Below are positions 19,428 through 28,171 of a stretch of 64,000 nucleotides of DNA, in pieces. A model generated the notes under the pieces. The model was not told where the DNA came from and made no database searches. It saw only the letters and a list, made by a program, of their open reading frames with translations. Position numbers and translations under genes: made by a program. The stretch's first letter is position 1. The number at the start of each line of letters is the position of its first letter. The DNA is from Sulfuritalea sp. (GTDB lineage Bacteria; Pseudomonadota; Gammaproteobacteria; Burkholderiales; Rhodocyclaceae). The stretch is taken from contig JALNZB010000004.1 of NCBI GenBank assembly GCA_023229545.1, forward strand, positions 62,001-126,000, read 5' to 3'.

Positions 19428-19643
19428 ATGAAAGGTAGCGAGTTTCTCAAGAGGATTCAGAAGCTGGCGAAGGAGAAAGCTCTCGCCTGCTCTTGGCACC
19501 CGGACAAGGGCAAAGGTTCGCATGGTGTGCTGAAGTTCGGCGACAAGCGGACCACGGTGCGCAACCTTAAGGACGAACTCAAAACCGGCACGTATCACGG
19601 CATGCTCAAGCAATTGGGCCTGACGGACAAGGACTTGACCTAG
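19428..19643 (+). CDS. hicA: HicA-type toxin (mRNA interferase)
   Basis: 71 residues, the size of HicA toxins, which cleave mRNA through a small double-stranded-RNA-binding-like fold and a catalytic histidine. The sequence begins MKGSEFLKRIQKLAKEK and contains KGKGSHGVLKFGDKRTTV, in which the GSH motif supplies the active-site histidine, then KDELKTGTYHGMLKQLGL. It lies directly upstream of the HicB gene with a 9 bp gap, the usual toxin-first hic order. The pair sits alone between a solitary DNA methyltransferase and the glutathione genes. Confidence 0.85.
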   Translation: MKGSEFLKRIQKLAKEKALACSWHPDKGKGSHGVLKFGDKRTTVRNLKDELKTGTYHGMLKQLGLTDKDLT

Positions 19644-19652
19644 GAGCGGATC

Positions 19653-20081
19653 ATGCAGCGATTCACCTATCCCGTAACCCTGACACCCGACGAGAAGGAA
19701 GGTGGCTTCGTCGTCACCTGCCGCGATGTTCCGGAGGTTGTGACTCAGGGCGAGACTATTGATGACGCCATCAGCGAGGCCGAAGGCGCCCTGGAAGCAG
19801 CCATCGAGATGCGGATCGAGGACGGTATGGACATCCCGGTGCCGTCCGCCAGGAAGCGTGGCGAGCATCTTGCCGCCCTGCCGGTCGGCACCGCGATGAA
19901 AGCGGCGCTGCACGTCTCGATGCAGGAGCAGAACGTATCGAAGGCGGAGCTCGCGCGCCGACTCGGCCTGGATGAGAAAGAGACCAGACGGATGCTTGAC
20001 CCAAAACATGGAACCAAGGTGCCAGCCCTTGAGCGGGCTCTACATGCGCTGGGCAAGCGCGTTGAACTGGTGGTGGTTTGA
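19653..20081 (+). CDS. hicB: HicB-type antitoxin with C-terminal helix-turn-helix
   Basis: 142 residues. The N-terminal domain (about 1-70) has the HicB partial RNase H-like fold: FTYPVTLTPDEKEGGFVVTC and RDVPEVVTQGETIDDAISEA. The C-terminal part (about 85-142) has a helix-turn-helix pattern, SKAELARRLGLDEKETRRML. It neutralises HicA and probably autoregulates the operon through the palindrome at 19400-19415. The stop is followed 10 bases later by gshA, so some readthrough into the glutathione genes is conceivable. Confidence 0.88.
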   Translation: MQRFTYPVTLTPDEKEGGFVVTCRDVPEVVTQGETIDDAISEAEGALEAAIEMRIEDGMDIPVPSARKRGEHLAALPVGTAMKAALHVSMQEQNVSKAELARRLGLDEKETRRMLDPKHGTKVPALERALHALGKRVELVVV

Positions 20082-20091
20082 TCTCTGAGCC

Positions 20092-21387
20092 ATGGTTCCT
20101 CACCTCACCACCGCGCTGACCGGGCCGCTGCTTGAGCTTGAGCGGCGCATCCTCGACCACGACACCACGGTCGAGCGCTGGCTGCGCACGCAGTGGCTGG
20201 AGCACACGCCGCCGTTTTATACCTCGGTCGATTTGCGCAATGCCGGCTTCAAGCTCGCTCCGGTCGACACCAACCTGTTCCCCGGCGGCTTCAACAACCT
20301 GAATCCGGCCTTCATGCCGCTGTGCGTGCAGGCGGCGATGTCCGCCATCGAGAAAATCTGCCCCGAGGCGCGCAACCTTCTGCTGGTACCCGAGAACCAC
20401 ACACGCAACCAGTTCTACCTGATGAACGTGGCGCAGCTCGCTTCGATCCTGCATCACGCCGGACTCAACGTGCGCATCGGCAGTCTGCTGCCGGAGATCA
20501 CCCAGCCCACCACACTCGATCTGCCCGACGGCCAGAAGCTCACGCTGGAACCGCTCAAGCGCATCGGCAGCGAAGGCCGCCGGCTCGGCCTGGAAGGATT
20601 CGACCCCTGCGCCGTCCTGCTCAACAACGACCTCTCGGGCGGCGTACCGGAGCTGCTGCAAAACCTCAACGAGCAGTTCGTGATTCCGCCGCCGTGGGCC
20701 GGCTGGCATGTGCGCCGCAAGTCGGTGCATTTCGCCGCCTATCAGGACGTGGCCATCAGTTTCGCCGGCGAACTGGACATCGATCCCTGGCTGATCAATC
20801 CCGAGTTCGAGGTCTGCGGCAAGGTCAACTTTCAGGAACGCGCCGGCGAAGAATGTCTTGCCGCCAACATCGACACGCTGCTCTATCGCATGCGCGCCAA
20901 GTACAAGGAATACGGCATCGAGTCCGAGCCATTCGTCATCGTCAAGGCCGACGCCGGCACCTATGGCATGGGCATCATGACGGTGAAGGACGCGAGCGAG
21001 GTGAAGAACCTCAATCGCAAACAACGCAACAAGATGGCGGTGGTCAAGGAAGGCGTAGCGGTGACCGAGGTCATCATCCAGGAAGGCGTGCCGACCTTCG
21101 AGCGGGTCGATGAGGGCACCGCCGAGCCGGTGGTGTACATGATCGACCGCTATGTGGTCGGCGGCTTCTATCGCGTCAACACCAAGCGCGGCATCGACGA
21201 AAACCTCAACGCGCCCGGCATGACCTTCAAGCCGCTGGCTTTCGAGACCGGCTGCACCCTACCCGATGCCCAGCTCGGGCCTGACGCGCCGCCCAATCGC
21301 TTCTATGCCTATGGCGTGATTGCGCGGCTGGCGATGCTGGCGGCCTCGCTTGAGCTTGAACGCGCCGCACCGCAGGAACCTGCATGA
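20092..21387 (+). CDS. gshA: Glutamate-cysteine ligase, proteobacterial GshA type
   Basis: 431 residues. Makes gamma-glutamylcysteine from glutamate, cysteine and ATP, the first step of glutathione synthesis. It resembles the TIGR02049 type (found in Thiobacillus/Nitrosomonas relatives) rather than the E. coli type: PVDTNLFPGGFNNLNPAF, LLLVPENHTRNQFYL, KADAGTYGMGIMTV (ATP-grasp-like loop) and YMIDRYVVGGFYRVN. The stop overlaps the start of gshB (ATGA), so the two enzymes of the pathway are translated together. The call rests on motif recognition, without an alignment. Confidence 0.9.
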   Translation: MVPHLTTALTGPLLELERRILDHDTTVERWLRTQWLEHTPPFYTSVDLRNAGFKLAPVDTNLFPGGFNNLNPAFMPLCVQAAMSAIEKICPEARNLLLVPENHTRNQFYLMNVAQLASILHHAGLNVRIGSLLPEITQPTTLDLPDGQKLTLEPLKRIGSEGRRLGLEGFDPCAVLLNNDLSGGVPELLQNLNEQFVIPPPWAGWHVRRKSVHFAAYQDVAISFAGELDIDPWLINPEFEVCGKVNFQERAGEECLAANIDTLLYRMRAKYKEYGIESEPFVIVKADAGTYGMGIMTVKDASEVKNLNRKQRNKMAVVKEGVAVTEVIIQEGVPTFERVDEGTAEPVVYMIDRYVVGGFYRVNTKRGIDENLNAPGMTFKPLAFETGCTLPDAQLGPDAPPNRFYAYGVIARLAMLAASLELERAAPQEPA

Positions 21388-22331
21388 AGCTTGCGTTCAT
21401 TCTCGACCCGCTGCACAGCCTCAAGGCCTGCAAGGATTCGAGCGTGGCCATGATGCGCTCGGCGGCGCAGCGCGGCCACGAAGTGTGGGTGATTCAGCGC
21501 GCGGCGTTGACCTGGCGCGATGGGTGCGTTTCCGCTCGCGCCCAGCGCCTGGAAGTCGGCGCCGACGACACGGCGTGGTTCGCTGTTGTCAAAGAAACGG
21601 TGCTGCCGCTGACGGCCTACGCCGCAGTGCTGATGCGCCAGGATCCGCCCTTCGATTTCGAATACATCGCCGCCACCTGGCTGCTGGATCGCGCCGAAAC
21701 CGAAGGCGCACGGATATGGAACAAGCCGCGCGCCATCCGCGACCATTCCGAGAAGGTGGCAATCACCGAGTTCCCGCAATTCACGCCGACCACGCTGATT
21801 GCCCGCGACCCGGCCGACATCCATGCCTTCATCGACGAACTCGGCGACGTGATCCTCAAGCCGCTCGACGGCATGGGCGGCAGCGGCGTTTTCCGCGTCA
21901 CGCGCGACGACCCCAATCGCAACGTCATCGTCGAGACCCTGACCAACTTCGGCGCCCGCAGCATCATGGCGCAGCGCTACCTGCCGGCCATCGCGCAGGG
22001 CGACAAGCGCATCCTGCTGATCGCCGGCGAGCCGGTGCCGTATTGCCTGGCGCGCATCCCGAAACCCGGCGAATCGCGCGGCAATCTTGCCGCCGGCGGC
22101 AAGGGCGTGGCGCGTCCGCTGCTCGGTCGCGACCGCGACATCGCCGAGTCACTGGCGCCGACTCTTTGGGCGCGCGGCCTCTTGATCGTCGGCCTCGACG
22201 TGATCGGCGACTGCCTGACCGAGATCAATGTCACCAGCCCCACCTGTTTTGTGGAGATCGCGCAGCAAACGAAGTTCGATGTCGCCGCGATGCTGGTGGA
22301 CGCGCTGGAGCGGGAGTGTTCCGGCTCCTGA
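21384..22331 (+). CDS. gshB: Glutathione synthetase
   Basis: 315 residues, the family's standard length. Adds glycine to gamma-glutamylcysteine in the cytoplasm. An N-terminal pre-ATP-grasp domain (MKLAFILDPLHSLKACKDSS) is followed by the ATP-grasp domain with DVILKPLDGMGGSGVFRV and LIVGLDVIGDCLTEINVTSP, both characteristic of GshB. It overlaps gshA by 4 bp and apbE by 16 bp, in one tight transcription unit. Confidence 0.96.
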   Translation: MKLAFILDPLHSLKACKDSSVAMMRSAAQRGHEVWVIQRAALTWRDGCVSARAQRLEVGADDTAWFAVVKETVLPLTAYAAVLMRQDPPFDFEYIAATWLLDRAETEGARIWNKPRAIRDHSEKVAITEFPQFTPTTLIARDPADIHAFIDELGDVILKPLDGMGGSGVFRVTRDDPNRNVIVETLTNFGARSIMAQRYLPAIAQGDKRILLIAGEPVPYCLARIPKPGESRGNLAAGGKGVARPLLGRDRDIAESLAPTLWARGLLIVGLDVIGDCLTEINVTSPTCFVEIAQQTKFDVAAMLVDALERECSGS

Positions 22332-23362
22332 CGCTGCTCGCCGTCGCCTGGCTGCTCGCCGCGTGCGGGCCGCCGGCGCCATGGCGGCAGGAATCCTATG
22401 TTTTCGGCACCCGCGTCGAACTGCTGATCGCCAGCGTGCCCGAAGCGCAGGCCCGCGCCGCCGGCAATCGCGTGTTGCAGGAATTCGACCGCCTGCATCG
22501 CACCTACCACGCCTGGCAGCCTTCCGAGCTGTCGGCCCTGAATGAGGCCATCGCCGCCGGTCGCGCACACGAGGTCACGCCCGAGTTCGCCGCCTTCATC
22601 CGCGAGGCGCAAATCGTCGCGGCGGCCGGCAACCATTTGTTCGATCCCGGCATCGGTCGGCTGATTGCCCTGTGGGGCTTTCACAGCGACGACATCCAGC
22701 CGCGCCTGCCGGATGCCGCTGCGGTAAAAGCGCTGCTGTCCCGGCATCCCTCGATCGCCGATCTGCAACTCGACGGCAATCGCGTCAGCAGCCGCAACCC
22801 GGGCGTGGCCCTGGATTTCGGCGGCTATCTGAAAGGCGTGGCGCTGGATCGCGCGGCGGCCTCGCTCAGGCAGGATGGCGTCGCCAATGCCCTGATCAAC
22901 ATCGGCGGCAATGTCATGGCGCTGGGCACGCGCGACGGCCGCAGCGCATCCTGGCGGGTCGGCATCCAGCACCCTCGACCGCAAACGGCGGGCGGCGGAC
23001 CGCTGGCCTCGCTCGATTTGCGCGACGGCGAAGCCATCGGCACCTCGGGCGATTACCACCGCTATTTCGAGATCGCTGGCCGCCGCTACTGTCACCTGCT
23101 CGATCCGCGCACGGGCTTTCCCGCAACGGAGACGCAGGCGGTGACGGTACTGATGGCGCCGGGACCCTCCGCCGGCATGCGTTCCGACGCGCTGTCCAAG
23201 CCCATTTTCATCGCCGGTCGGGAATGGCGCGACATGGCGCAAAAACTCGGCGTCGATGCTGTGCTGAGAGTCGGCGCCGACGGTACGGCGAGCGCGACTC
23301 CCGCGATGCAGGCACGCCTTAAAATCGAAGTCCCCGACCTGAAGCTGGAGGTGATTCAATGA
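22316..23362 (+). CDS. apbE: FAD:protein FMN transferase
   Basis: 348 residues. Covalently attaches FMN from FAD to threonine in target flavoproteins such as Nqr or Rnf subunits, on the periplasmic side. A GTG start at 22316 gives a short lipoprotein signal, RLLTLLAVAWLLAACGPP, with the lipobox cysteine near residue 17. Family motifs: DPGIGRLIALWGF, LDFGGYLKGVALDRA, NIGGNVMALGTR and CHLLDPRTGFPA. A longer open frame covers the gshB region in another frame and is not coding. The 3' part (23267-23290) has a 22/24 match to the dispersed repeat. No Nqr or Rnf target genes are in the window. Confidence 0.92.
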   Translation: MFRLLTLLAVAWLLAACGPPAPWRQESYVFGTRVELLIASVPEAQARAAGNRVLQEFDRLHRTYHAWQPSELSALNEAIAAGRAHEVTPEFAAFIREAQIVAAAGNHLFDPGIGRLIALWGFHSDDIQPRLPDAAAVKALLSRHPSIADLQLDGNRVSSRNPGVALDFGGYLKGVALDRAAASLRQDGVANALINIGGNVMALGTRDGRSASWRVGIQHPRPQTAGGGPLASLDLRDGEAIGTSGDYHRYFEIAGRRYCHLLDPRTGFPATETQAVTVLMAPGPSAGMRSDALSKPIFIAGREWRDMAQKLGVDAVLRVGADGTASATPAMQARLKIEVPDLKLEVIQ

Positions 23363-23547
23363 GCGACGATCCCGAGATTCAGCATGCCGTGCGACGCACC
23401 GTAGGTATCGCTGCGCTGCGACGCTTGCGGCGCATGGTCGATGCCGACAACGCGCTGGAAGCAAAAAAGGCCCGCTGGGCCCTGCGCCTTTCACTCCTGT
23501 TCATCCTTGCCGCGGCCATGGTCGTGACCTGGATCGTGATCCGATAG
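23359..23547 (+). CDS. Small single-pass membrane protein
   Basis: 62 residues, not recognised. It starts with an ATGA overlap on the apbE stop, which supports translation. The N-terminal 45 residues are charged (RRLRRMVDADNALEAKKARW) and the C-terminus is one hydrophobic helix (LSLLFILAAAMVVTWIVI), suggesting a tail-anchored inner-membrane protein with its charged part in the cytoplasm. A connection to flavinylation or to the following PTS genes is only a positional guess. Confidence 0.6.
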   Translation: MSDDPEIQHAVRRTVGIAALRRLRRMVDADNALEAKKARWALRLSLLFILAAAMVVTWIVIR

Positions 23548-23556
23548 AATAAAGAC

Positions 23557-23946
23557 ATGATCGGTATTTTTCTCATTACCCATAGCACCTATGGCGAAGC
23601 GCTAATCCAGTGCGCCTGCCATGTGCTCAACAAGCGGCCCCTGCAAATCGCCCAGCTTGGCGTGGCCGCGCAGGATGATCCGCTGGATGCCTTGCCGCTG
23701 GCGCGCGACATGCTGAAACTGGTCGATAGCGGTCGCGGCGTGCTGATACTGACCGATATTTTTGGCGCCTCACCCTCCAATCTGGCCATGAAACTGCTTG
23801 AGCCGGGACACATCGAAGGCATTGCGGGAGTCAATCTGCCCATGCTGCTGCGTGCCCTCGCCAATCGCGACAAGGACTTGGAGACACTGCTCACCCGTGC
23901 CGTGTCCGGCGGTCGCGACGGCGTCGTCAATATGCTGAAGCACTGA
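23557..23946 (+). CDS. PTS EIIA component, mannose/fructose type
   Basis: 129 residues of the EIIA-Man fold. The phosphorylated histidine is expected at residue 9 in GIFLITHSTYGEAL. ILTDIFGASPSNLAMKL is the conserved second motif (usually DLxGGTP) of this fold. The genes for HPr and enzyme I follow directly, but there is no EIIB or EIIC, as in many betaproteobacteria, where this set acts as a regulatory phosphorelay rather than a sugar importer. The phosphotransfer chain EI to HPr to EIIA is inferred from the family. Confidence 0.88.
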   Translation: MIGIFLITHSTYGEALIQCACHVLNKRPLQIAQLGVAAQDDPLDALPLARDMLKLVDSGRGVLILTDIFGASPSNLAMKLLEPGHIEGIAGVNLPMLLRALANRDKDLETLLTRAVSGGRDGVVNMLKH

Positions 23947-23966
23947 TATGAATAGACCTGTTCGAC

Positions 23967-24236
23967 ATGCCGCGCGTCGAGGCTGAAATCGTCAGCAAGC
24001 TGGGCCTGCACGCACGCGCCTCGGCCAAGCTGACACAACTGGCCGGTTCGTTTCCCTGCGAGGTCTGGATGGAGCGTGGCAGTCGCCGCATCAACGCCAA
24101 GAGCATCATGGGCGTGATGATGCTGGCGGCCGGCAAGGGCACGACAGTGATCATCGATACCGAAGGCGAGGACGCCGACGCTGCCGCCCAGGCCATACTG
24201 AACCTCATCGCCGGCAAATTCGGCGAGGAAGAGTGA
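23967..24236 (+). CDS. ptsH: Phosphocarrier protein HPr
   Basis: 89 residues. His15 in KLGLHARASA is the site phosphorylated by enzyme I. Ser46 in RINAKSIMGVM is the usual target of HPr kinase, so a kinase gene (hprK) may exist elsewhere in the genome. The gene ends four bases before the enzyme I start, in the order EIIA-HPr-EI. Confidence 0.95.
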   Translation: MPRVEAEIVSKLGLHARASAKLTQLAGSFPCEVWMERGSRRINAKSIMGVMMLAAGKGTTVIIDTEGEDADAAAQAILNLIAGKFGEEE

Positions 24237-24240
24237 AGCC

Positions 24241-25983
24241 ATGACCTTCAGCCTTCACGGCCAGGCGGTTTCCGGCGGCATCGCGATCGGGCGGGCGCAT
24301 CTCGTCTCGCACGCGATGCTGGAAGTCGCCCAGTACCAGTTGCGCGAACGCGACGTAGCGGGGGAACTGATCCGCTTCGACAAGGCCGTGGCTACCGCCA
24401 GCGCGGAACTCGATGCGCTGCGCGTTGACGCCAGCGTGCCGGGCGCCCCGGCGGAGCTTTCGGCTTTCGTCGGTTTACACGCCATGATCCTCGCCGATCC
24501 GGCCTTGACCAACGGCGTGCGCGAGCTGATCCGCGAGCGCCGCTGCAACGCCGAATGGGCCATGGTGCAGCAGATGCAGTTGGTGGTCGACCAATTCGAC
24601 GAATTCGAGGACGCCTACCTGCGCGAGCGCAAGCAGGACATCGTGCAGGTGGTTGAACGCGTGCTCAAGGTTTTGCAGGGCAAGGCGCGCAAGCTCTCGC
24701 GGCGCAAGGCGGTCACGGCGGATGTCGATTTGATCGTGGTCGCCAACGACCTCTCGCCGGCCGATACCATCCAGTTCAAGAGCCTCAGAATCGGCGGCTT
24801 CGTCACCGATCTGGGCGGCAGCACCTCGCATACCGCCATCGTGGCGCGCAGTCTGGCCATCCCCGCCGTGGTCGGCATGCAGCATGCCCGCTCGCTGATC
24901 CAGGATGACGACCTGCTGATCGTCGATGGTACGCGCGGCGTGCTGATCGTCGATCCGGATTCCGGCGTGCTGGCTGAATACCGTCTGCGGAAAACCGAGC
25001 TGGAGTTGGAGCGCTCCAAGCTCAGGCGCCTGGTAACGAGCCGCTCGCGCACACTGGATGGCGAGGATGTCGAGCTTCACGCCAACATCGAATTGCCGCA
25101 GGACGCGGAAAGAGCGATGGAAGTCGGCGCCGACGGCGTTGGCCTGTTTCGCACCGAATTCCTGTTCATGAATCGCGATGAACTGCCCGACGAAGACGAG
25201 CAGTTCGAGGCCTATCGCAGCGTCGTCAAATCGCTCGGCGACAAGCCGGTCACCATCCGCACGCTGGATATCGGCGCCGACAAGAATGCCCGGGCGTTGC
25301 GCAACCGCGCCGGCAATCGCAACGCGCCCAATCCCGCGCTGGGCCTGCGCGCGATCCGCTTTTGCCTGGTCGAGCCGCAGTTGTTTCTGGTGCAGTTGCG
25401 GGCGATTCTGCGCGCTTCCCACTACGGCGCGATTCGTCTGCTGATTCCGATGCTGGCGCATGCCCATGAGATAGAACAGACCCTGGCACTGATCGAACTG
25501 GCCAAGACGCAATTGCGCGAATCGCGGCACAAGTTCGATGACCGCATGGAAGTCGGCGGCATGATCGAAATCCCGGCAGCGGCCCTGACGCTTGGGCCCT
25601 TCCTGCGCCGCCTGGATTTTTTGTCCATCGGCACCAACGACCTGATTCAGTACACGCTGGCGATCGATCGCACCGACGACTCGGTTGCCCATCTCTACGA
25701 GCCCATGCATCCGGCGGTACTCAAGCTGATCGCGCAGACCATTCAAGGCGCACGACGAGTGGACATGCCGGTCGCGGTTTGCGGCGAAATGGCGGGCAAC
25801 CCGAAACTGACCAAATTACTGCTCGGCATGGGCCTGCGCCAGTTTTCCATGCATCCGTCGCAGCTTCTGGAAGTCAAGCAGCAGGTCATGATGGCCGACG
25901 CCGCACAACTTGCCGCTCGCGTCGCGAAGATTTTGAAGCTCGACGAGCCGAGCAGGATCAGCGAACAAGTGGACAAGCTTTGA
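24241..25983 (+). CDS. ptsI: PTS enzyme I (phosphoenolpyruvate-protein phosphotransferase)
   Basis: 580 residues, normal for enzyme I. Transfers phosphate from PEP to HPr. The N-terminal domain carries the active-site histidine in [17 protein letters not shown]; the PEP-binding domain shows [27 protein letters not shown] and [19 protein letters not shown], all family signatures, with the C-terminal cysteine in [11 protein letters not shown]. It is followed directly by metX, so the PTS and methionine genes may be co-transcribed. Confidence 0.97.
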   Translation: MTFSLHGQAVSGGIAIGRAHLVSHAMLEVAQYQLRERDVAGELIRFDKAVATASAELDALRVDASVPGAPAELSAFVGLHAMILADPALTNGVRELIRERRCNAEWAMVQQMQLVVDQFDEFEDAYLRERKQDIVQVVERVLKVLQGKARKLSRRKAVTADVDLIVVANDLSPADTIQFKSLRIGGFVTDLGGSTSHTAIVARSLAIPAVVGMQHARSLIQDDDLLIVDGTRGVLIVDPDSGVLAEYRLRKTELELERSKLRRLVTSRSRTLDGEDVELHANIELPQDAERAMEVGADGVGLFRTEFLFMNRDELPDEDEQFEAYRSVVKSLGDKPVTIRTLDIGADKNARALRNRAGNRNAPNPALGLRAIRFCLVEPQLFLVQLRAILRASHYGAIRLLIPMLAHAHEIEQTLALIELAKTQLRESRHKFDDRMEVGGMIEIPAAALTLGPFLRRLDFLSIGTNDLIQYTLAIDRTDDSVAHLYEPMHPAVLKLIAQTIQGARRVDMPVAVCGEMAGNPKLTKLLLGMGLRQFSMHPSQLLEVKQQVMMADAAQLAARVAKILKLDEPSRISEQVDKL

Positions 25984-25985
25984 TC

Positions 25986-27116
25986 ATGGCCGGCGTCGGC
26001 ATTGTCGCCGCGCAGTGCGCGCACTTCACCCAGCCTCTGGCGCTGAAAGGCGGCGGCGTGCTGCCGGCCTTCGATCTGGTGTTCGAGACCTACGGCACGC
26101 TCAATGCCGCAAAGTCGAACGCGATCCTGGTGTGCCACGCGCTGTCCGGGCATCATCACGTCGCCGGGTGCACGGCGGACGAATTTGGCAAACCCACCGC
26201 CAACATCGGCTGGTGGGACAACATTGTCGGCCCCGGTCGACCGCTGGATACCGAGCGCTTCTTCGTCGTCGGACTGAACAACCTCGGCGGCTGCCACGGC
26301 TCCACCGGCCCGGCCAGCGCCAATCCCGCCACGGACAAGCCCTGGGGCGCCGATTTTCCGGTGGTCACCGTCGAGGACTGGGTGGCTTCGCAAGCCCTGC
26401 TCGCCGATCATCTCGGCATCGACGCCTGGGCGGCGGTGATCGGCGGCTCCCTGGGCGGCATGCAGGCCCTGCAATGGACGCTGAGTTTCCCCGAGCGCAT
26501 TCGTCATGCCCTGGTCATCGCCGCCGCGCCCAGGCTGTCGGCCGAGAACATCGCCTTCAACGATGTCGCCCGCCAGGCGATTCTGACCGATCCGGATTTT
26601 CACGGCGGCCACTTCTACCAGCACGGCGTGCGGCCGTTGCGCGGTCTGCGCCTGGCGCGCATGCTGGGCCACATCACCTATCTTTCGGATGACCAGATGG
26701 CGGAAAAATTCGGCCGTCGGCTGCGCGTCGGCGCCGGCAGCTATGGCTTCGATGTCGAGTTCGAGATCGAATCCTACCTGCGCTATCAGGGCGACAAGTT
26801 TGCCGGCGTGTTCGACGCCAATACCTATCTGCGCATGACCAAGGCGCTCGACTATTTCGATCCGGCGCAGGATTTCGACGACGATCTGGTGCGTGCCATG
26901 GCCCGCGCCCGCGCCAAATTCCTGGTGATCGCGTTCACCACCGACTGGCGCTTCTCGCCCGCCCGCTCGCGCGAGATCGTCCATGCCCTGGTGCATAACG
27001 GGCAGGCGGTGGCCTACGCCGAAATCGACAGCGCCCACGGCCACGACTCCTTCCTGATGGCCGAGCCGCACTACCACGCCGTGGTCGACACCTACCTGAA
27101 GGGAATAATGCTGTGA
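25986..27116 (+). CDS. metX: Homoserine O-acyltransferase MetX (acetyl or succinyl)
   Basis: 376 residues from the ATG at 25986, two bases after the ptsI stop. An alpha/beta-hydrolase-fold enzyme that activates homoserine for methionine synthesis. The nucleophile is Ser155 in [14 protein letters not shown]; the acid and base lie in FTTDWRFSP and SAHGHDSFL. Many betaproteobacterial MetX proteins use succinyl-CoA (MetXS) rather than acetyl-CoA, and I cannot decide from sequence, so the acyl donor is left open. It overlaps metW by 4 bp, the usual metXW arrangement. Confidence 0.94.
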   Translation: MAGVGIVAAQCAHFTQPLALKGGGVLPAFDLVFETYGTLNAAKSNAILVCHALSGHHHVAGCTADEFGKPTANIGWWDNIVGPGRPLDTERFFVVGLNNLGGCHGSTGPASANPATDKPWGADFPVVTVEDWVASQALLADHLGIDAWAAVIGGSLGGMQALQWTLSFPERIRHALVIAAAPRLSAENIAFNDVARQAILTDPDFHGGHFYQHGVRPLRGLRLARMLGHITYLSDDQMAEKFGRRLRVGAGSYGFDVEFEIESYLRYQGDKFAGVFDANTYLRMTKALDYFDPAQDFDDDLVRAMARARAKFLVIAFTTDWRFSPARSREIVHALVHNGQAVAYAEIDSAHGHDSFLMAEPHYHAVVDTYLKGIML

Positions 27117-27721
27117 GTGCCGCCAGTGTGCAAGCCGTCCAGTTGCGCGCCGATTTCGATCTGATCGCCAGCTGGGTGCAGCCCGGCGAACGTGTGCTCG
27201 ATCTCGGTTGCGGCGACGGTTCGCTGCTCAAGCGCCTGATCGACGAACGCGGCGCCAAGGGCTACGGCGTCGAGCTGGAAGGCGCCGCTGTGCTCGCCGC
27301 CATTGCCGGCGGCATCAACGTCATCCAGGGCAATCTGGAACAGGGCCTGGCGGGCTTCGACGACCAGACCTTCAACCATGTCGTACTCTCGCGCACCCTG
27401 CAAACCGTGCGCCACACCGAGCGCATCCTCGGCGAAATGCTGCGCGTCGGTCGTGAGGCGGTGGTCAGCTTCCCCAACTTCGCTTACTGGCGCAACCGCC
27501 TGGCGGTGATGGCCGGTCGCATGCCGGTTTCCGAAGACCTGCCCTACGAATGGTTCGACACACCCAACCTGCGCTTCTTCACCCTGCTGGATTTCGAGTC
27601 GCTGTGCGCGAAGATGAACCTGATCATCCGTGAGCGTCAGGTGCTCGATGAAGCCGGGAACCTGGTGACGGAAGAGCCCAATTTCCTCGGCAGCCTTGCC
27701 GTATACCGGCTCGGCCGCTAA
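27113..27721 (+). CDS. metW: MetW methyltransferase-domain protein
   Basis: 202 residues. MetW partners MetX in many proteobacteria and is thought to support its activity. The fold is a class I methyltransferase: [15 protein letters not shown] (motif I), [14 protein letters not shown] and [18 protein letters not shown]. The TGA of metX overlaps its start, a typical coupling. It is the last gene of the plus-strand run that began with gshA. Confidence 0.92.
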   Translation: MSAASVQAVQLRADFDLIASWVQPGERVLDLGCGDGSLLKRLIDERGAKGYGVELEGAAVLAAIAGGINVIQGNLEQGLAGFDDQTFNHVVLSRTLQTVRHTERILGEMLRVGREAVVSFPNFAYWRNRLAVMAGRMPVSEDLPYEWFDTPNLRFFTLLDFESLCAKMNLIIRERQVLDEAGNLVTEEPNFLGSLAVYRLGR

Positions 27722-27734
27722 GCGCCCACCGGCT

Positions 27735-27905
27735 TCAGGAAGCCGTCTTTACCTCGGTTGCAGGTGCCGGCGCCGCCGGTTCCGGGCTTTCCGTGCCGTC
27801 CGGATTTGCAGGCGTGCCGGCCTTGCGCAGGCGCTTTTCCTCTTTCTTGGCCTTCTTGGCCAGATCTCTCTGGCGCTTTTCGAACGAATAATTGGGTTTT
27901 GCCAT
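27735..27905 (-). CDS. Small lysine-rich hypothetical protein (56 residues)
   Basis: A 57-codon frame from ATG at 27905 to TGA at 27735. The protein starts MAKPNYSFEKRQRDLAKKAK, continues with a highly charged helix (KKEEKRLRKAG) and ends in an alanine/proline-rich tail (PEPAAPAPATEVKTAS). I recognise the MAKPNYSFEKRQRxLAKK style from small conserved proteobacterial proteins of unknown function; nucleic-acid binding is only a guess from charge. It converges on metW with a 13 bp gap. It is shorter than the usual 60-residue cut-off, so it is easily missed. Confidence 0.65.
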   Translation of the reverse strand: MAKPNYSFEKRQRDLAKKAKKEEKRLRKAGTPANPDGTESPEPAAPAPATEVKTAS

Positions 27906-28083
27906 CGGGTACCTCTGTCAGGAAATGAGTGAGTGCTGCAATGCCCGAATTGTACGGCACTCCCTAACGCTCATGGCAGGAAGCTCGACCCATAGAAGAT
28001 GAAACACGCGAAAGGCAAATGGAAGGCCCACCCCCCATCCCCCTCACGGGGGCTACTGATGATGCCCCTGCGGAGTGGGCTAA

Positions 28084-28102
28084 GCCCGCAAACGACGCGG
28101 GC
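28084..28102. repeat. Hairpin in the metW/tauE-like intergenic region
   Basis: An inverted repeat GCCCGC (28084-28089) and GCGGGC (28097-28102) lies in the 266 bp between the small lysine-rich gene and the permease gene. A run of A rather than T follows on the plus strand, so it may not act as a terminator on that strand. Apart from this hairpin I see nothing recognisable between 27906 and 28171; a 63-codon frame there has no supporting features. Confidence 0.35.
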
Positions 28103-28171
28103 AAAGCCGCTCCGGATGATCGGCTCGCTTCGCTCGGCTGTCACCCGTCGCTCCAAACGAGCTATTTCACG

